Below are positions 1 to 7,923 of a DNA stretch of 33,628 nt, piece by piece. The first letter of the stretch is position 1, and every line of letters starts with the position of its first letter. The stretch lies in contig JABGWD010000461.1 in assembly GCA_018645725.1 (NCBI GenBank), positions 1 through 33,628 on the forward strand, given 5' to 3'. The notes beneath the pieces are model-generated. The model made no database searches. It was not told the origin of the DNA and saw nothing but the letters and a program-made list of their open reading frames with translations. The position numbers were made by a program, and so were the translations under genes. This DNA comes from Opitutia bacterium. GTDB lineage: Bacteria; Verrucomicrobiota; Verrucomicrobiia; Opitutales; Seribacteraceae.

Positions 1-3000
1 CCGCAATAATCGTTGGTATCTCCAGTAACTCGTAGCGTCATGCCTTTCGGGCAAAATGCTCCAAGACTCTGGCCAGCCGATCCGATTAGGTTAATCGTCA
101 AGGTGTCGTCCGGCAACCCGTCGGGGCCGTGAGCCCTCGAAATTTCTGCACCGGTTATGGTCCCGACCACGCGATCCGTATTCACAATTGGAAGATCAAG
201 TACAACCGGCTTCTTGTCATGAATTGCCGGACGGGCAGCTTCCAGTATCTTCGTGATGTCAAGTGACTTGTCGAGAAGATGGTCCTGCTTCATTTGGCAA
301 AAAGTGCCAACCTCGGGACCAACTTCCGGACGATATAGGATTTTCGAATAGTCTAGGCCTTTGGCCTTCCAATGATCCAACGCTTTGCGCAATTCGAGTT
401 TATCAACGCGGCCGACCATTTCATTAATGGTACGAAAACCCAGTTTGGCCATGGTTTCGCGCATTTCTTCGGCAACGAAATTCATGAAGTTGACAACGGC
501 ATCCGCCCCACCGGAGAACTTCTCACGCAGGCGGGGATCCTGGGTTGCGATCCCAACAGGGCAAGTATTCTTGTGACAAACGCGCATCATGAGACATCCC
601 AACGTTACCAACGGGGCGGTAGCAAAGCCAAACTCCTCGGCTCCAAGCATACAGGCAACGGCAATGTCACGACCGGTCTTCAGTTGACCGTCGGTTTCAA
701 GAACGACCCGGCTTCGAAGGTCATTGAGCAAAAGAGTTTGGTTGGTTTCCGCCAAGCCAAGTTCCCAAGGAGCTCCCGCATGTTGAATGGAAGACCTGGG
801 GGAAGCGCCCGTGCCCCCATCATAGCCTGAGATCAAGATTACGTCGGCCTTTGCCTTGGCCACGCCGGCAGCGATAGTCCCTACTCCCACCTCGGAAACA
901 AGTTTGACGTTCACTCGGGCATCTACGTTTGAATTCTTCAGGTCGTGAATGAGTTCGGCCAAATCCTCGATCGAGTAAATGTCGTGATGCGGTGGGGGCG
1001 AAATCAAGCCAACGCCCGGGGTAGTGCCACGCGTCTTTGCAATCGGGGGAAGAACCTTGTGCCCAGGAAGCTCTCCCCCTTCTCCCGGCTTGGCTCCCTG
1101 CACGATCTTGATCTGAATCTCATCCGAATTGACCAAATAAAAGCTAGTTACTCCAAAACGCCCACTTGCGACCTGCTTGATTGCAGACCGGCGGGAAGTG
1201 CCATCCGGATCAGGAGTAAAGCGGTCCAATTCCTCCCCGCCTTCTCCGGTGTTGGATTTTCCTCCCAATCTGTTCATCGCGATTGCCAGGCTTTCATGCG
1301 CTTCCTTGGAAATGGAACCATAGGACATAGCCCCTGTCTTGAAACGCTTGACGATCTCGGACACAGGCTCGACTTCCTCCAAAGGAATCCTTTCGGATTC
1401 GTCGAATTTGAAATCCATCAGTCCACGAAGTGTGTAAAGATTGCGGGACTGGTCATTTACGGCATGTGAATATTCCTTGAATACCTCGTAATCCCCAAGT
1501 CGAGTTGCCTTTTGCAACTTATGGATGGTGGTCGGGTTGAAGAGATGCTTCTCTCCGCTTGAGCGCCATTGATAAACCCCTCCTGGATCCAAGGGCAATG
1601 CTCTTTCATCAGGCCTGGGGGCGTAGGCAAATTGATGGCGGTGACGAGCTTCGGCTGCCAGCGTATCCATCCCTATTCCCTCGACCCTGGAAGCAGTATT
1701 CGTGAAATATTCGTCAATGAGCGGTTGATTCAGACCTATGGCCTCGAATATTTGAGCCCCTCGATAGGATGCGATGGTTGAAATTCCCATCTTGGACATG
1801 GTCTTGATCACCCCGTTGAGGTTCGCCTTGAGAAAATTCTTGCAGGCAGTTTCCGGGGTTTCGCTTAGGTCACCGGTCTCGATCATGTGTCGCACCGTCT
1901 GGAGGGCAAGATACGGATTGATGAGATCGACTCCGTAGCCTAGCAACAGGGCAAAATGCTGTACTTCCCGGGGTTCACCGGATTCCAGAACAATGGAAAC
2001 CTTGGTGCGCGTTCCCCGCCGGATCAAATGGTGGTGCAAGCCCGAGCTGGCCAAGAGGGCAGGCATTACGGCTTCTTGTGAAGACAATCCCCGGTCCGAC
2101 AGAATGATTACGTTTACACCATTCTCTATAGCTTTGTCCGCTTCCTCGAAAAGCGAATCAAGAGAGGACTTGAGATCATTCCCATCACTATCTTCCGAAT
2201 CCGGATGAAAGAGGATCGGGATGGTGGTGGAAAGGAAACCATCAGGCAAAGGTCCGGCAAGTTGCCCGATCACGGAATCGGCAATGAGAGGTGATTCGAA
2301 CTTGATCATGCGACAACTCTCGGGGCTCGGCTTGGTCAAATTACCCTCGGATCCGACAAAAGTCACGGATGCGGTGACGATTTCCTCGCGAATCGGATCG
2401 ATCGGAGGATTGGTAACCTGTGCAAACAATTGCTTGAAGTAGTTGTAGATGGTCTGGGATTTTTCCGAAAGTACGGCCAAGGGGGAATCGTTGCCCATCG
2501 AGCCAAGCGGTTGCTTGCCCGCTTGAGCACTTGGACCGATCAAGAACCGAAGGTCTTCGAAGGTGTAGCCGAACGCCTTTTGCCTAGTGACAATATCTGT
2601 AAAATCGTCTTCTGCTTCCTTTGTTGAAAGAGGCAATTCGGAAGAGTCAATCAAGGATTCCTTCAACCAATCTCCATAAGGTTCTTGAGATGCGATTTGC
2701 TGCTTTAGCTCCAAGTCATCGACAATGCGCCCCTGCTCCATGTCGACCAAGAACATCCTGCCGGGCTCCAGCCTTCCCTTCTTCACGACCGATGATGAGG
2801 GAATCGACGGAAGAACGCCAACCTCTGATGCGAGAATGACCCGATCGTCGCTCGTGACGTAATAGCGCGACGGACGCAACCCATTGCGGTCAAGCACGGC
2901 TCCAATTTGTATGCCATCGGAGAAGGCTATGGAGGCTGGTCCGTCCCAAGGTTCCATGACGCAGGCATGGAACTCGTAAAAGTCTCTTTTTACCTTATCC

Positions 3001-3995
3001 ATCTCCTGATGCTTTTCCCATGGTTCGGGAATCATCATCATCATCGAATGAGCCAAACTCCTCCCGGACAAGATCAAAAATTCCAAGCAGTTGTCAAACT
3101 TCTGGGAATCCGATCCATCTTCGCGGATAATCGGCATCAACTTCTTTACGTCGGAACCGAAAACTTCGCTCGCCAATTGCATTTGGCGAGCATGAAGCCA
3201 GTTTTCGTTGCCCCTGACCGTATTGATCTCACCATTGTGACAAAGGTAGCGAAAGGGTTGAGCTCGTGGCCAACTCGGAAAGGTATTGGTTGAAAACCTG
3301 GAGTGAGTGAGAGCCAATGCGGACTCCATGTCCGGATCACTTAGATCAGGGAAATAATCGGCGAGTTGCTCCGTCGTGAGCATTCCCTTGTAAGTCATCG
3401 TCCTCGCGGAGAAAGAGCTTACGTGAAAGGCAACGTCGGGGGTGGAAGAACTGTACCGCAACCGGAAAGTTATGGTCCTGCGAGCCAAGTACAGCTTGCG
3501 CTCAAAATCCAAACCGCGTTCACAGCTCTCGGGGCGCCTGACGAAAACCTGCTCCATCCTTGGCTCACAGGCTGCTGACGCTTTTCCGAGGATACCGCTA
3601 TTCACCGGCACTTCACGCCAGGCGATTATCTCCAGTCCCTCTTCGAGCAAGACTTCCTTTACGACGGACTTCTCATGCAAGCAATCCGATTGGTCCTTTG
3701 AGAGATAAACGAAACCAACGCCGTAATCGCCCTCGGAAGGCAAATCCAAGGATAGTTCTTCTCGAACAACCTTTGACATGAATTTGTGAGGCATCTGGAT
3801 AAAAATGCCTGCCCCGTCACCCGTGATGGGATCGCATCCGCATCCGCCCCGGTGATCAAGGTTTACGCATATCTCCAACGCGCCCTGTACGATGTCATGA
3901 GATTTTCTGCCCTTCATATCGACGATCAAACCGATGCCACAGTTCTCGTGCTCGTTGCCAGGGTCGTAAAGACCCTGCTTTATTGGTGCTGTCAT
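1..3995 (-). CDS. gltB: Glutamate synthase large (alpha) subunit, 3' end cut by window edge
   Basis: Forms glutamate from glutamine and 2-oxoglutarate (GOGAT), normally with a small GltD subunit that is not in this window. Reading the minus strand from ATG at 3995 gives an open frame of about 1331 codons to the left edge; the family is near 1500 residues, so roughly the last 170-190 residues (rest of the GXGXG domain) are missing. The start gives [20 protein letters not shown], so Cys19 is the expected N-terminal nucleophile after removal of an 18-residue propeptide. The glutaminase domain follows (for example [21 protein letters not shown]), then the central domain and the FMN domain. The 3Fe-4S cluster cysteines are Cys1134, Cys1140 and Cys1145 in [20 protein letters not shown] (near 596-540). 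The last visible residues ([12 protein letters not shown]) match the start of the GXGXG beta-helix. It lies 112 bases downstream of a methyltransferase gene on the same strand, with a possible terminator between. No clear Shine-Dalgarno sequence is seen. Confidence 0.97.
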   Translation of the reverse strand, partial: MTAPIKQGLYDPGNEHENCGIGLIVDMKGRKSHDIVQGALEICVNLDHRGGCGCDPITGDGAGIFIQMPHKFMSKVVREELSLDLPSEGDYGVGFVYLSKDQSDCLHEKSVVKEVLLEEGLEIIAWREVPVNSGILGKASAACEPRMEQVFVRRPESCERGLDFERKLYLARRTITFRLRYSSSTPDVAFHVSSFSARTMTYKGMLTTEQLADYFPDLSDPDMESALALTHSRFSTNTFPSWPRAQPFRYLCHNGEINTVRGNENWLHARQMQLASEVFGSDVKKLMPIIREDGSDSQKFDNCLEFLILSGRSLAHSMMMMIPEPWEKHQEMDKVKRDFYEFHACVMEPWDGPASIAFSDGIQIGAVLDRNGLRPSRYYVTSDDRVILASEVGVLPSIPSSSVVKKGRLEPGRMFLVDMEQGRIVDDLELKQQIASQEPYGDWLKESLIDSSELPLSTKEAEDDFTDIVTRQKAFGYTFEDLRFLIGPSAQAGKQPLGSMGNDSPLAVLSEKSQTIYNYFKQLFAQVTNPPIDPIREEIVTASVTFVGSEGNLTKPSPESCRMIKFESPLIADSVIGQLAGPLPDGFLSTTIPILFHPDSEDSDGNDLKSSLDSLFEEADKAIENGVNVIILSDRGLSSQEAVMPALLASSGLHHHLIRRGTRTKVSIVLESGEPREVQHFALLLGYGVDLINPYLALQTVRHMIETGDLSETPETACKNFLKANLNGVIKTMSKMGISTIASYRGAQIFEAIGLNQPLIDEYFTNTASRVEGIGMDTLAAEARHRHQFAYAPRPDERALPLDPGGVYQWRSSGEKHLFNPTTIHKLQKATRLGDYEVFKEYSHAVNDQSRNLYTLRGLMDFKFDESERIPLEEVEPVSEIVKRFKTGAMSYGSISKEAHESLAIAMNRLGGKSNTGEGGEELDRFTPDPDGTSRRSAIKQVASGRFGVTSFYLVNSDEIQIKIVQGAKPGEGGELPGHKVLPPIAKTRGTTPGVGLISPPPHHDIYSIEDLAELIHDLKNSNVDARVNVKLVSEVGVGTIAAGVAKAKADVILISGYDGGTGASPRSSIQHAGAPWELGLAETNQTLLLNDLRSRVVLETDGQLKTGRDIAVACMLGAEEFGFATAPLVTLGCLMMRVCHKNTCPVGIATQDPRLREKFSGGADAVVNFMNFVAEEMRETMAKLGFRTINEMVGRVDKLELRKALDHWKAKGLDYSKILYRPEVGPEVGTFCQMKQDHLLDKSLDITKILEAARPAIHDKKPVVLDLPIVNTDRVVGTITGAEISRAHGPDGLPDDTLTINLIGSAGQSLGAFCPKGMTLRVTGDTNDYC

Positions 3996-4049
3996 GGAGT
4001 AAAATATTGGAAGAAGAAATTGTTCTTTGTGTTCTGAAAGACCTGCTCG

Positions 4050-4089
4050 AAAAACAGGAGAACCACCCATTTTGCCCTACCTGTTTTTT
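4050..4089 (-). terminator. Putative A-tract/T-tract hairpin after the methyltransferase gene
   Basis: AAAAACAGG at 4050-4058 and CCTGTTTTT at 4080-4088 form a perfect 9-bp inverted repeat with a 21-base loop. Read on the minus strand it starts about 20 bases after the methyltransferase stop codon and ends in a T-run. It would separate that gene from gltB. The long loop and only four G/C pairs make it a modest candidate. Confidence 0.4.
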
Positions 4090-4107
4090 CGGTCAAGGCT
4101 ATTAAGG

Positions 4108-4764
4108 TTACCTTTTGACAAATCTCCTTTGAAAAACCTGTCCTTTGAAAGGAAGCTTTTCATGCATGTAGGTGTCCTTTGCGATAAAACCGTTTCCCAA
4201 CGCGACCGGTTCGATTTCAAATACTCGAGTGCTTTCGATCCCTGTCGCAAAACCGAAAAAGCCATATAATATTCTTAACAGGATGAAGTGAGATATTTTG
4301 AATCTTCGTCCGGACGAAGATGATGGCTCGACAAAGTCCGCGTTGATCAGCAAGCCATCGGGCTCCAAACAATTTAACAATCTTGGAAGCAGGGCCTTCG
4401 TTTGGTTTTCCCGGAAGCAATCCCAGAAAAAGAACGTGCAGGCGACGTCGAACGTTCCCTCAGGAACAAACTGACCAAAAGCAGCATTACAAAAGACAAC
4501 CCTTTTGCGATCCTTATGCGGAACCCTCGATTCCGCTTGCTTGATCATGTTTTCAGATGGTTCTACTACGGTGATCATTGCCTCCGCGTTCACCTCCAAA
4601 AGTTTCTTCAGAAAAAACCCACACCCTTCGCCAACGAGAAGAATTTCCTTGGAATCTTCAATTTGATTCAAGTACCGACACCGCATCAGCTGAAGACTGG
4701 ATCCGAACAAAGCTTTTTCCAAAACCCCGTAAGCGATTGCAACTTTGTCAAAACAAACCGGCAT
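4108..4764 (-). CDS. Class I SAM-dependent methyltransferase-like protein, substrate unknown
   Basis: The 218-residue product has a recognisable Rossmann-type SAM-binding start: ILLVGEGCGFFLKKLL (about residues 41-56) is motif I, and TVVEPSENMIKQA (about 65-77) carries the acidic residue after strand beta-2. RVVFCNAAFGQF and GTFDVACTFFFWDCF fit the following strands, and LLPRLLNCLEPDGLLINADF fits the usual helix plus strand near the end of the core. The C-terminal 70 residues (FKISHFILLRILYGFFGFATG) are hydrophobic and could sit against the membrane. The start ATG lies inside the end of the upstream UbiA-like gene (17-base overlap), so the two are probably translated together. Neighbourhood suggests action on a lipid or quinone-like substrate, but nothing in the sequence identifies it. 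Confidence 0.8.
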   Translation of the reverse strand: MPVCFDKVAIAYGVLEKALFGSSLQLMRCRYLNQIEDSKEILLVGEGCGFFLKKLLEVNAEAMITVVEPSENMIKQAESRVPHKDRKRVVFCNAAFGQFVPEGTFDVACTFFFWDCFRENQTKALLPRLLNCLEPDGLLINADFVEPSSSSGRRFKISHFILLRILYGFFGFATGIESTRVFEIEPVALGNGFIAKDTYMHEKLPFKGQVFQRRFVKR

Positions 4765-5605
4765 GATCCAAACTTAACAACAGCAATGGGAGAACCCAGT
4801 AACCTTGGTCTATGATTTTCCTTTTGTCCTCTTCATCAAGGAAAGATATCTCATCAAGCCACAAGACGAAGACAACAATCGTCAACGCATGAGCCAGTAA
4901 AAAAGTATCAAGGCAAATACTCATACCCGAAGCAAGAACACCCCCCAATGCCAGTGCGGCGACATGCTTTGTTCGGGAAAAAGCGGTTAGCAGTTTTGGT
5001 GTTCGTTGTAAAAAGGATAGCGAACCTCTCCTGTCATCATTGGCAAGTTCCCATCGACTTACGCTCAAACAATTGATGAACAAAAGATAGAAAAGAACAA
5101 CGATAGTCATTGATGATTTTGCGACTTCGGGAGAAGACTCGCAAGCAGGGAAAAAAAAGCAGCCCAATGCAAAAATCCCCGCAGTTCTCAATTCCTTGAG
5201 AATGGGTGAGGGAATTCCGGAATGCGATTCCCTGAGACAAAGAGCCAAGTTTGCCACGATCAGAACAATTAACGGGACTCCCAAAAAAAAACAATCAAGA
5301 GGCAAAACAGCGAATGACAACAACAGCGCGAAAAGCAACAGGGTTACCCAGATGACAAGGAAAGCGACCTTGTGCTTCTTGAAAATCTCATACCTCATTG
5401 AACTCATTGCGACTAACTGCCGAGGTTCGGAGAAACGGTCGGCGCCATAGGATAGCCATACCGAAATCCCCAGGATCAAATGGTGATGAGCTTCAAGAGT
5501 CACGGACAAGGACTTTGCAATGACAACTTGCCACACGATGGCAACGAGTGGAGCGTCCAAGCTAAAGTCATTCAGTATCGTAACCTGAAGAAAACCTTTT
5601 TTCAA
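4748..5605 (-). CDS. UbiA-superfamily-like integral membrane protein, motif degenerate
   Basis: A hydrophobic protein of about 285 residues with six to eight likely membrane segments. The segment GISVWLSYGADRFSE resembles the first Asp-rich site of the UbiA-like proteins found in Planctomycetes and Verrucomicrobia (WL-Y-ADRLLD type), and ILKELRTAGIFALGCFF resembles their conserved KEL-x-G-FALG segment. The classical UbiA NDxxDxxxD motif is not intact, so prenyltransferase activity is doubtful. The frame is open to a TTG at 5665, but that is only two bases from the divergent glutaredoxin ATG at 5667 and would put the AT-rich 5630-5660 stretch, which looks like a promoter, inside the gene. I therefore prefer the in-frame TTG at 5605; the true start is uncertain. 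Its 3' end overlaps the methyltransferase gene by 17 bases. Confidence 0.7.
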   Translation of the reverse strand: MKKGFLQVTILNDFSLDAPLVAIVWQVVIAKSLSVTLEAHHHLILGISVWLSYGADRFSEPRQLVAMSSMRYEIFKKHKVAFLVIWVTLLLFALLLSFAVLPLDCFFLGVPLIVLIVANLALCLRESHSGIPSPILKELRTAGIFALGCFFFPACESSPEVAKSSMTIVVLFYLLFINCLSVSRWELANDDRRGSLSFLQRTPKLLTAFSRTKHVAALALGGVLASGMSICLDTFLLAHALTIVVFVLWLDEISFLDEEDKRKIIDQGYWVLPLLLLSLDHAGLF

Positions 5606-5666
5606 TCGAGATCGAAAGGTATGCTTGTGTTTGCTATTTATTAAATTTGATAGTATTGATTCCAAG
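5606..5666. promoter_or_regulatory. Compact AT-rich divergent promoter region
   Basis: Sixty bases between the preferred start of the UbiA-like gene (minus) and the glutaredoxin ATG (plus). The part at 5630-5660 is strongly AT-rich (TATTTATTAAATTTGATAG), unlike the flanking coding DNA. I do not see well-spaced -35/-10 boxes, so this is assigned by position and composition only. Confidence 0.35.
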
Positions 5667-6017
5667 ATGAATGTTAAAGCTTATCTTAAACCGCACTGTG
5701 GTTGGAGCATGGGAGTACGGGCGATCATGGACAAATATTCCCTTGATTATGAAGACCTCGATATCATCAACAATCAAAATCTCTACGCGGAAATGGTAGA
5801 AAAATCGGGACAACCGCTTTCTCCATGCGTTGAAATCGATGGTGTCATGCTCGCGGACGTAAGCGGGGAAGAAGTCGAAAATTACATGCTTTCCAACAAA
5901 CTTGTAGAGTCGACCGAGAAGGAAGCGAGTGCCCCGACCAATTCACCCTGCCCGGACGAAGTACACGAGCAACGCGCCAAGCAGAACAACGAAGGTTCGC
6001 CGGTTCGCTTTTTTTAA
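5667..6017 (+). CDS. Glutaredoxin-like protein with CGWS active site
   Basis: The 116-residue product begins MNVKAYLKPHCGWSMGVRAI, a thioredoxin-fold glutaredoxin start with the active site C11-G-W-S14. The second cysteine of a dithiol site is replaced by serine, so it is of the monothiol type, though not the CGFS iron-sulfur carrier class. GQPLSPCVEIDG (about residues 61-72) contains the expected cis-proline, here followed directly by a cysteine. A polar tail of about 35 residues follows the fold. The ATG at 5667 is chosen because the longer in-frame start at 5625 adds residues that do not belong to the fold and lies inside the divergent gene region. The gene is 30 bases upstream of a ferredoxin gene, so a shared redox role is likely; the partner is unknown. 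Confidence 0.85.
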   Translation: MNVKAYLKPHCGWSMGVRAIMDKYSLDYEDLDIINNQNLYAEMVEKSGQPLSPCVEIDGVMLADVSGEEVENYMLSNKLVESTEKEASAPTNSPCPDEVHEQRAKQNNEGSPVRFF

Positions 6018-6047
6018 CAGATCGATAATTCGAGAAATTATTATATC

Positions 6048-6350
6048 ATGACCTATGTCGTAACAGAAAAATGCGTCGATTGTAAGTACACTACTTGTGT
6101 TGCCGTTTGCCCAGTTGACGCCTTTCACGAACTGCCGGACAGGCTTTATATCAATCCGGAAACTTGCATTGATTGCAACGCCTGCATGGACGAATGTCCG
6201 GTTGAGGCTATTTATCCCGATATGGACGTGCCTGACGAACTTCAGGAATGGATCGAATTGAACGAGAAGGCTGAGGGTCATCCTCAGCTTGTCGGTCAAC
6301 TTGACCCGCTCAAAGGCCCAAAATGCGTTGATTCTAACGCGGATCAATAA
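6048..6350 (+). CDS. fdxA: 7Fe ferredoxin (3Fe-4S plus 4Fe-4S)
   Basis: A 100-residue soluble electron carrier. All eight cysteines of the FdxA / Azotobacter ferredoxin I type are present: CVDCKYTTCVAVCP (Cys9, 12, 17, 21) and CIDCNACMDECP (Cys40, 43, 46, 50). In the family, Cys9, Cys17 and Cys50 hold the 3Fe-4S cluster, Cys21, 40, 43 and 46 hold the 4Fe-4S cluster, and the cysteine equivalent to Cys12 is free. The tail IYPDMDVPDELQEWIELN is also typical of this family. There is no Shine-Dalgarno sequence before the ATG; the leader is AT-rich. It follows the glutaredoxin gene and ends 325 bases before the AraC-type regulator. Confidence 0.95.
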   Translation: MTYVVTEKCVDCKYTTCVAVCPVDAFHELPDRLYINPETCIDCNACMDECPVEAIYPDMDVPDELQEWIELNEKAEGHPQLVGQLDPLKGPKCVDSNADQ

Positions 6351-6675
6351 TAACGAACCCAAGAACAGAGCAAACCGACTCCTCCTTCCCCCATCTCTTC
6401 GAACCGAAAGCCAAGCTGGTTTCGAATTGATTCAGTACTTTTGTCAGTGCGCCGACTTTGCCTTTTCAAAATTACAGTTACCCCGAGCCTAATCATTTTC
6501 GCGCCAGGCTTGTTTAGGTATTTAAATAACTACTTTATTTTCATCGAGAACACTTTTATGCATGCATATGCCGCAAAGAGATACCCCGATAAACTTTAAT
6601 TTGACTTATTCTGCAATCCTTGTAGAAATTATAGTTTGTTATTGAGTTACAATTCATAACTTTTGCCCAAAACAA
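6351..6675 (+). promoter_or_regulatory. 325-base intergenic region upstream of the AraC-type regulator
   Basis: No gene-like reading frame or RNA gene is seen. The right half (from about 6500) is clearly AT-rich. It contains a perfect 12-bp palindrome TATGCATGCATA at 6557-6568, a TTGACT box at 6601-6606 followed about 16 bases later by TAGAAA, and an imperfect 23-bp palindrome with GTTAT/ATAAC ends at 6638-6660 just before the start codon. These are plausible promoter and operator parts for the regulator gene, possibly for autoregulation, but none is a strong consensus match. Confidence 0.35.
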
Positions 6676-7839
6676 ATGAAAATCAGAGTTTTATCCGTTG
6701 ATCTTGGCGTCAGGAGAGGAAAAGATCATTTTATAGACAAAGCCAAGGGACAGAAATGTTATACCTTGTACGTATTTAAAACTGCGGCTTTGGCCAAAAC
6801 CAGCATTGGATTGAACGAGGTCAACGCAGGAGATTGTTTGTTGGTTTCGCCCAGTTCGCCCCACTACCTGAAAAGCAAAGACGACGAATGGGAATATGAC
6901 TCGATATCCTTCAAGGGCTCGGATGCCACTCGATTGGTTTCCCAGGCCGGTCTCGATTGCGACACTGTTCACACACCCCTTCAAACCTACTTCATAGACG
7001 CTCTTCTGGATAAAATTGTCAAGGAATTCAGGGCTATGGATATGTTGTACGAAAGAGTCATCAGTTCAACCTTGGATGAGCTGCTTACCAAGGTGGTACG
7101 TTTTTCAAAACAGGATTTTGTACTTTCAATGCCTGATCACTCCCAAAGGCTCAGAGACTTGAGATCCGAAGTCCACGAAAATTTTGCCAAAGCTTGGACA
7201 ATCGGGCAAATGGCGAACATGATGGGTTTGAGCGCAAGTAGATTTGCTTCCTTGTACAAGCAGGAATTCGAAGCAAGCCCAACTGAAGATTTGATTCGGA
7301 CAAGAATCGTGCAAGCGCAAAAAATGCTCTCGGCTACGAAAGTAAGTGTCAAACAAGTATCATTGGCCTGTGGATTCGAAAGCGTCCACTATTTCCACCG
7401 AGCGTTCAAAAGAAGGCTTAACATTACGCCAAAGCATTATCAGAATCATAAACTTGCCATGAGAGGTTCGGTCCCTCTCGAGGAAAAGTCCTTTACCTTG
7501 GACAGACTGTCGGTTGATTCCGATTTTTCCGGAACGATGGAAATTGTGGATGGAGAAATTCTATTTCATGGAACCGGTTCTCCTTGGGCCGATTATTTGG
7601 GTTTTTCCGTAGACGAAGTGAAAAGCAAGCCATTCCTGAACTTCGTTTATCCGGATGACTTGGATATTGCCCGGGAAACCGTCAGCAATATTGTCGAAGG
7701 CAGGAACGTTAAAGACGTGACCGTTCGCTTGAACACGAAGGCAGGCGATTTTGTGAAAATCGATTTCTCCGCATTGATCAAAGGAAACACTTGGTTTTGG
7801 TTTGCCAGAAAGCTACTGATTGACGAGGAAATCAACTAG
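6676..7839 (+). CDS. AraC-family regulator with C-terminal PAS domain
   Basis: The 387-residue product has three parts. Residues 1 to about 125 look like a cupin-type AraC sensor (VNAGDCLLVSPSSPHYLKSKDDEWEYDSISF is the usual proline/histidine-containing strand region; shown here in essence as GDCLLVSPSSPHY). Residues about 155-260 are the double helix-turn-helix DNA-binding domain: helix set one at WTIGQMANMMGLSASRFAS (W174 onward) and set two at VKQVSLACGFESVHYFHRAF, followed by the usual TPKHYQ end. Residues about 280-384 then form a PAS fold: WADYLGFSVDEVKSKPFLNF, VYPDDLDIARETVSNIVEGR and a final FWFARKLL strand. In AraC proteins the DNA-binding domain is normally the last one, so this order is odd. 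No kinase or membrane segment is present. Likely targets are its own upstream region or neighbouring genes; the ligand is unknown. Confidence 0.9.
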   Translation: MKIRVLSVDLGVRRGKDHFIDKAKGQKCYTLYVFKTAALAKTSIGLNEVNAGDCLLVSPSSPHYLKSKDDEWEYDSISFKGSDATRLVSQAGLDCDTVHTPLQTYFIDALLDKIVKEFRAMDMLYERVISSTLDELLTKVVRFSKQDFVLSMPDHSQRLRDLRSEVHENFAKAWTIGQMANMMGLSASRFASLYKQEFEASPTEDLIRTRIVQAQKMLSATKVSVKQVSLACGFESVHYFHRAFKRRLNITPKHYQNHKLAMRGSVPLEEKSFTLDRLSVDSDFSGTMEIVDGEILFHGTGSPWADYLGFSVDEVKSKPFLNFVYPDDLDIARETVSNIVEGRNVKDVTVRLNTKAGDFVKIDFSALIKGNTWFWFARKLLIDEEIN

Positions 7840-7923
7840 CAATCAATTTTCTAGTTTCCTAATCGAGCGGTTGCTGAGTTGACCGTTTTCGGGTAGATGA
7901 TGTTTGTTACGTTTTAAAACCCT

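Noticed and set aside
372-3708. Many plus-strand open frames of 60-174 codons across 1-4000
   Set aside because: They are antisense to the gltB frame, which is continuous from 3995 to the edge with all expected motifs; none of the plus-strand products resembles a known protein.
6638-6660. 23-bp imperfect palindrome before the AraC-type gene
   Set aside because: Only 7 of 11 half-site positions match; not strong enough to call as an operator on its own.
7840-7923. Possible terminator after the AraC-type gene (CGGT/ACCG followed by TTTT)
   Set aside because: The stem is only about four base pairs, too weak to report.
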